Shown: positions 19,740 through 22,605 of the stretch, one piece after another
Layout of the letters: each line of letters begins with the position of its first letter
Position numbering within the stretch: position 1 is the first letter of the stretch
Virus record (IMG/VR): IMGVR_UViG_3300007735_000494
Span: 1 to 22,605 of that record
DNA: 22,605 bases
Strand: one strand, 5' to 3'
From: a virus
Program-made: the position numbers and the translations under genes
Notes under the pieces: model-generated
What the model was told of the DNA's origin: nothing
The model's input: only the letters and a program-made list of their open reading frames with translations
The model's database searches: none

Positions 19740-20204
19740 TTAAATCAATAAAGCCTCCATTCCAATAGATTCAAATGGCATAAATGTTTCAATGCGTCTT
19801 CCATAAATATCCTCATAATCTGACCATACTTTGTTTCTATTGTTGCCCCATCTGTCGGTAGTCCACAATTCAAAGAAAGGTATTGCTGCCCCATCAAAAC
19901 AATGACACCACCATTCAAGCATTTTCTCCATTTTGTCGTGAGTTATTTTACTGGAATCCTCAATCTCCCAAATTTCAACTATTGGCTCTCTCTTTGAACC
20001 ACCACTCCTAATCATCTTCCTAAATCTTGTAGCGTCAGGAATGAACGGAGGCTTTTCAAAATTAAGCAACTCGTCATCAAAGTAATTTTCTTCATCATGT
20101 CCCCATCTAATTGCAGCCTCTATTGTTGACCTAAGTCCAGACCTTTTAAGATCTGGCATAATTGTAGCAAGCTTATTAAAGGCCATCCTCTCTATTGTCT
20201 TCAC
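19740..20204 (-). CDS. Hypothetical protein, 154 aa, coupled to glycosyltransferase
   Basis: The start is GTG at 20204, overlapping the TGA of the glycosyltransferase gene and preceded by GGAGGAG a few bases upstream. The protein reads MKTIERMAFNKLATIMPDLK; later come WGHDEENYFDDELLNFEKPP, MLEWWCHCFDGAAIPFFELW and TTDRWGNNRNKVWSDYEDIY. It is rich in aromatic and charged residues, soluble, with no signal peptide. I do not recognise the family. It is somewhat more AT-rich than the genes around it. The coupling suggests a function linked to the glycosyltransferase. Confidence 0.6.
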   Translation of the reverse strand: MKTIERMAFNKLATIMPDLKRSGLRSTIEAAIRWGHDEENYFDDELLNFEKPPFIPDATRFRKMIRSGGSKREPIVEIWEIEDSSKITHDKMEKMLEWWCHCFDGAAIPFFELWTTDRWGNNRNKVWSDYEDIYGRRIETFMPFESIGMEALLI

Positions 20205-21346
20205 TTGCGCTCCTCCAACTCCGCCGCCTTCTTCGCTGCATCCACAATCATCTCTGATGTGATGTTACGAAGTGCGTTGCACCATAGTTGCGTCTTTGGT
20301 GTGCGGTTGCTCGCATCCTTACACTTTGCCTGGGGCAATCCACCCTGCGGTCTGCAAGGTGCGTGTGGGCATACTTCCGGTGCGAACAGAGGATATGACT
20401 TTGGATAATACTTCACCCTATCATCTGGATGATAACTACCCCAAAGGGATATGCAGGCTGTGTTCAATCCAGCAGCCATATGATTGACCGATGAGTCTGG
20501 AGCAACAACAAAGTCAGCACCTTGCACTACTGGGAACAGACTGCGGATGCTTGACGTTGCGTTGAACAAGTCGATCACATTGGGATGATCAATCTTGAAA
20601 TCAAGACTGCGATCCAACCCGACGATGACAGCGTGATAATCCTTGAACTCCTCAAGCAACGCTTCAACCGCCTTCTTGCCTAACTGTGGCGGGTAGGTGC
20701 GTGTAGGTCCCGAACTGCTGACGTGATAAACAAAATACTTATCTGGCAACGGCCACCTACCAATCTTAATCAGCTCATCGTGGTCAGGCTGGACAACGTA
20801 CAAGTGTGGTCGTTTGTACTTCTCATCCACTCGCTTGACATCACCTACTTTGCCGGAGATGTCAGCCAGTATTCCTTCCGCACCCATCCAAAGGTAGATG
20901 CGATCATAGTGATTGCCTGGACCAGTTCCAAGTTCTGTTCCCCCAACCTTACCAGAAAACAAATCGTCAAGTGGAACGTGAGCGTCGTAAGAATCCCACG
21001 CCTCGACTGTGGGTGGCAACGGAAGAATCCTTGCACCTAGCCCAGCGTAGATCGGCATATTACGAGCAGGACAGTAAATGTCCACGCCACCACCCGAAGT
21101 CTCGACTAGGTAACGAATGATTCCGGTGGCCATAATCGCGTCACCAATTGCACCAGCACGATACACGGCAGTCGTGCCACCCTCGGCTCGCCCAGGATAG
21201 TAAGGCTTGATCTTGTGCGGAACTGGTACGGCTTCATTGAATGGAGCGTTGACCAACTCGTCTGGAAGGATGTAGCTACAACGTGGCCACAACTTGTTAT
21301 CGTCCACAATGTGGACTCCGTTTGTGTTGTTATTCCATAGTTTCAT
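20201..21346 (-). CDS. GT9-like (heptosyltransferase-type) glycosyltransferase
   Basis: 381 residues with AAAGG before ATG 21346. The N-terminal Rossmann phrase VYRAGAIGDAIMATGIIRYL (61-80) and the C-terminal nucleotide-sugar phrase FVVAPDSSVNHMAAGLNTAC (279-298), continuing ISLWGSYHPDDRVKYYP, match the GT-B fold of family GT9. Between them, YFVYHVSSSGPTRTYPPQLG corresponds to the linker and strand that open the second domain. Unusually, the C-terminal 60 residues carry four cysteines (C326, C331, C342, C356) in CPHAPCRPQ...KC...WC, which could bind metal. Possible acceptors are host LPS or cell-wall sugar, phage DNA, or virion protein; none is shown by the sequence. Confidence 0.75.
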   Translation of the reverse strand: MKLWNNNTNGVHIVDDNKLWPRCSYILPDELVNAPFNEAVPVPHKIKPYYPGRAEGGTTAVYRAGAIGDAIMATGIIRYLVETSGGGVDIYCPARNMPIYAGLGARILPLPPTVEAWDSYDAHVPLDDLFSGKVGGTELGTGPGNHYDRIYLWMGAEGILADISGKVGDVKRVDEKYKRPHLYVVQPDHDELIKIGRWPLPDKYFVYHVSSSGPTRTYPPQLGKKAVEALLEEFKDYHAVIVGLDRSLDFKIDHPNVIDLFNATSSIRSLFPVVQGADFVVAPDSSVNHMAAGLNTACISLWGSYHPDDRVKYYPKSYPLFAPEVCPHAPCRPQGGLPQAKCKDASNRTPKTQLWCNALRNITSEMIVDAAKKAAELEERK

Positions 21347-21358
21347 TGTGCTGCCTTT

Positions 21359-22605
21359 CTATTTAGCTTTCTCTACCGCGTCAATTCTTTTTCCAATCCA
21401 AGCCATGCACGGCACAGCCATTGAGTTTCCAAGAGCCTTATATCGTGGCCCATCGGGGCATTGATCTGCTGGTTTGTTACGCCAAGGGATCATCGTGTGA
21501 TCGTCTGGAAATCCCTGAAGTCGCTCACATTCTCTTGGTGTGAGTCTTCGTACTGCCATCCGATCCGCCGGATTGATTACTCCACCAGTATGATTGATGT
21601 CTGATGCTGAAGATGAAATAGATTGCGACTTCTCTCCAATTGTTTTGTTGTAGCAATCGACTGCGACAGCCACCTGATTATCCCCCATCTCCTTCCGCAA
21701 TGTCGGAGACAACTCTTTTACAAATCTGCTATCGCTTCCTTCTCTGGATGCAATACCAGGTTCAAAGGCAATGGCAGTTTGATTTACAGAACAAATTGCT
21801 GGTGAAAGGTTCTTTGTTTTAGCACATTGAGTCCCACTCATTGCCGCTGGAAATGCAATCGCCTCCTGCACCAACGGCACATTCCCACCTCCAGTTCCGT
21901 ATCGTGATACGCAACTAGGAGCTACATCGTGCGGGCCAGTTACTCGGCTGTCGTTGGGGTGGTTTTCGTATAGGACGGCTATCCCGCCTTGATTACAGCT
22001 AGGATCTAGTCCTCTGGATGTGTCCAATGTTTTAGATAGATCAACTTGATTGCATCCGCTAATTGGATTCTTGCTCTTCATGCTATTGCTTGAAAGGCTA
22101 TCGAATGCAAAAGCAACAGCGTGCTTATCGCCTTTAGTTAGAGTTGGTGCTGGATCATTTGGCTTACCAATACCTAACCCATTACCCTTGCCGTCTTGCT
22201 TATCACCACGCTTGCCAGCGTTGCGGGTGGCTTGGTCGTGGATTGGGATTGTTGGCACAAGCAATCTTCCGCTTGTTAAGTCTTGATTACCTATCCCCTT
22301 ATAGTCTCTAGCAAGAAGCGTATCAGATGGAGCAGATGGATTATTCCAATGGGATTGAGTAATCGCATCGTGAACCGCCTTAATCTCCATCAAGGCTTCG
22401 TCACTGCATCCACCTCTGCTTCCTTTGCATTGGGTGATTGTTGGACTGACTCCAACGCCTGCTTCAACATTAATGGCAATTCCTTTCCTCGCTTCTCTGC
22501 TCGGCGGAGTATCCCTGCGCACGCTTTCGGACTCAAATAAAACCTTTGTGGCAAGGTTCCCCTTTCCAAGATGTGCGACAACGAACACACGTCTGCGTCT
22601 TTGGG
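21359..22605 (-). CDS. DNA cytosine-5 methyltransferase, partial (N-terminus beyond right edge)
   Basis: The frame is open to the window edge. The visible part opens with QRRRRVFVVAHLG, motif VIII of C5 methyltransferases, and ends with motif IX (RRLTPRECERLQGFPDD) and motif X (RYKALGNSMAVPCMAWIGKR). The catalytic PCQ motif IV and SAM-binding motif I must lie outside. Between VIII and IX sits an unusually long target-recognition region of about 300 residues. It contains at least seven modules of the form (S/A)PT(L/I)...G...AVA. The gene is first in the leftward replication and modification operon in view, 12 bp before the glycosyltransferase. It probably protects phage DNA from host restriction. 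Confidence 0.85.
   Translation of the reverse strand, partial: QRRRRVFVVAHLGKGNLATKVLFESESVRRDTPPSREARKGIAINVEAGVGVSPTITQCKGSRGGCSDEALMEIKAVHDAITQSHWNNPSAPSDTLLARDYKGIGNQDLTSGRLLVPTIPIHDQATRNAGKRGDKQDGKGNGLGIGKPNDPAPTLTKGDKHAVAFAFDSLSSNSMKSKNPISGCNQVDLSKTLDTSRGLDPSCNQGGIAVLYENHPNDSRVTGPHDVAPSCVSRYGTGGGNVPLVQEAIAFPAAMSGTQCAKTKNLSPAICSVNQTAIAFEPGIASREGSDSRFVKELSPTLRKEMGDNQVAVAVDCYNKTIGEKSQSISSSASDINHTGGVINPADRMAVRRLTPRECERLQGFPDDHTMIPWRNKPADQCPDGPRYKALGNSMAVPCMAWIGKRIDAVEKAK

Noticed and set aside
22390-22590. 66-aa minus-strand frame at the right edge
   Set aside because: It is an alternate frame of the cytosine methyltransferase, whose motif VIII is clear in the adjacent frame.

Overview
This window looks like part of the genome of a tailed double-stranded DNA bacteriophage, most likely short-tailed (podovirus-like). 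The main evidence is a complete head-packaging block on the minus strand: small and large terminase, portal, scaffold, and a major capsid protein that resembles the N4-gp56 family. A tail adaptor-like protein and fibre-like proteins follow. Genes are tightly packed, with many 1-4 bp start/stop overlaps, and no rRNA, tRNA, insertion sequence or bacterial housekeeping gene was seen. The host cannot be read from the sequence.

Layout. (1) 1-14633, minus strand, is the late region. In transcription order it holds terS, terL, a three-gene lysis-like group (holin-like, inner-spanin-like, overlapping lipoprotein), portal, a class I methyltransferase, an AT-rich HNH endonuclease, a small unknown, scaffold and major capsid. 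After these come a run of small virion-type proteins, a 39-aa lipoprotein, two small genes (one coiled coil plus membrane segment), two fibre-like proteins, a small fibre-associated protein, a head-tail adaptor and a partial tail protein that leaves the left edge. (2) 14634-14707 is a divergent promoter region with a 13-bp direct repeat. (3) 14708-16612, plus strand, holds seven small genes, most of them shorter than 60 codons. They are separated by hairpin-bearing leaders, and six copies of a 9-base box (AAACGGMAG) lie in the downstream part. (4) 16649-17452, minus strand, is a convergent set of four small overlapping genes behind an extended -10 promoter whose -35 position is covered by a perfect 13-bp palindrome. 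(5) 17453-17707 is intergenic, with a large terminator-like hairpin and an AT-rich stretch. (6) 17708-22605, minus strand, carries a RepA-like helicase, an archaeo-eukaryotic-type primase, an unknown gene, a GT9-like glycosyltransferase and the C-terminal part of a DNA cytosine-5 methyltransferase that leaves the right edge.

How the parts fit. Regions 5-6 look like a replication and modification operon: primase and helicase coupled by a 4-bp overlap, a DNA methylase, and a glycosyltransferase of unknown acceptor. Region 1 builds and packages the head and tail and releases the virion. Regions 2-4 are the control and accessory zone. The most novel material is there: very short genes in repeated leader modules, and an apparently leaderless, operator-covered promoter. 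No DNA polymerase, integrase or endolysin was recognised; they may lie outside the window.
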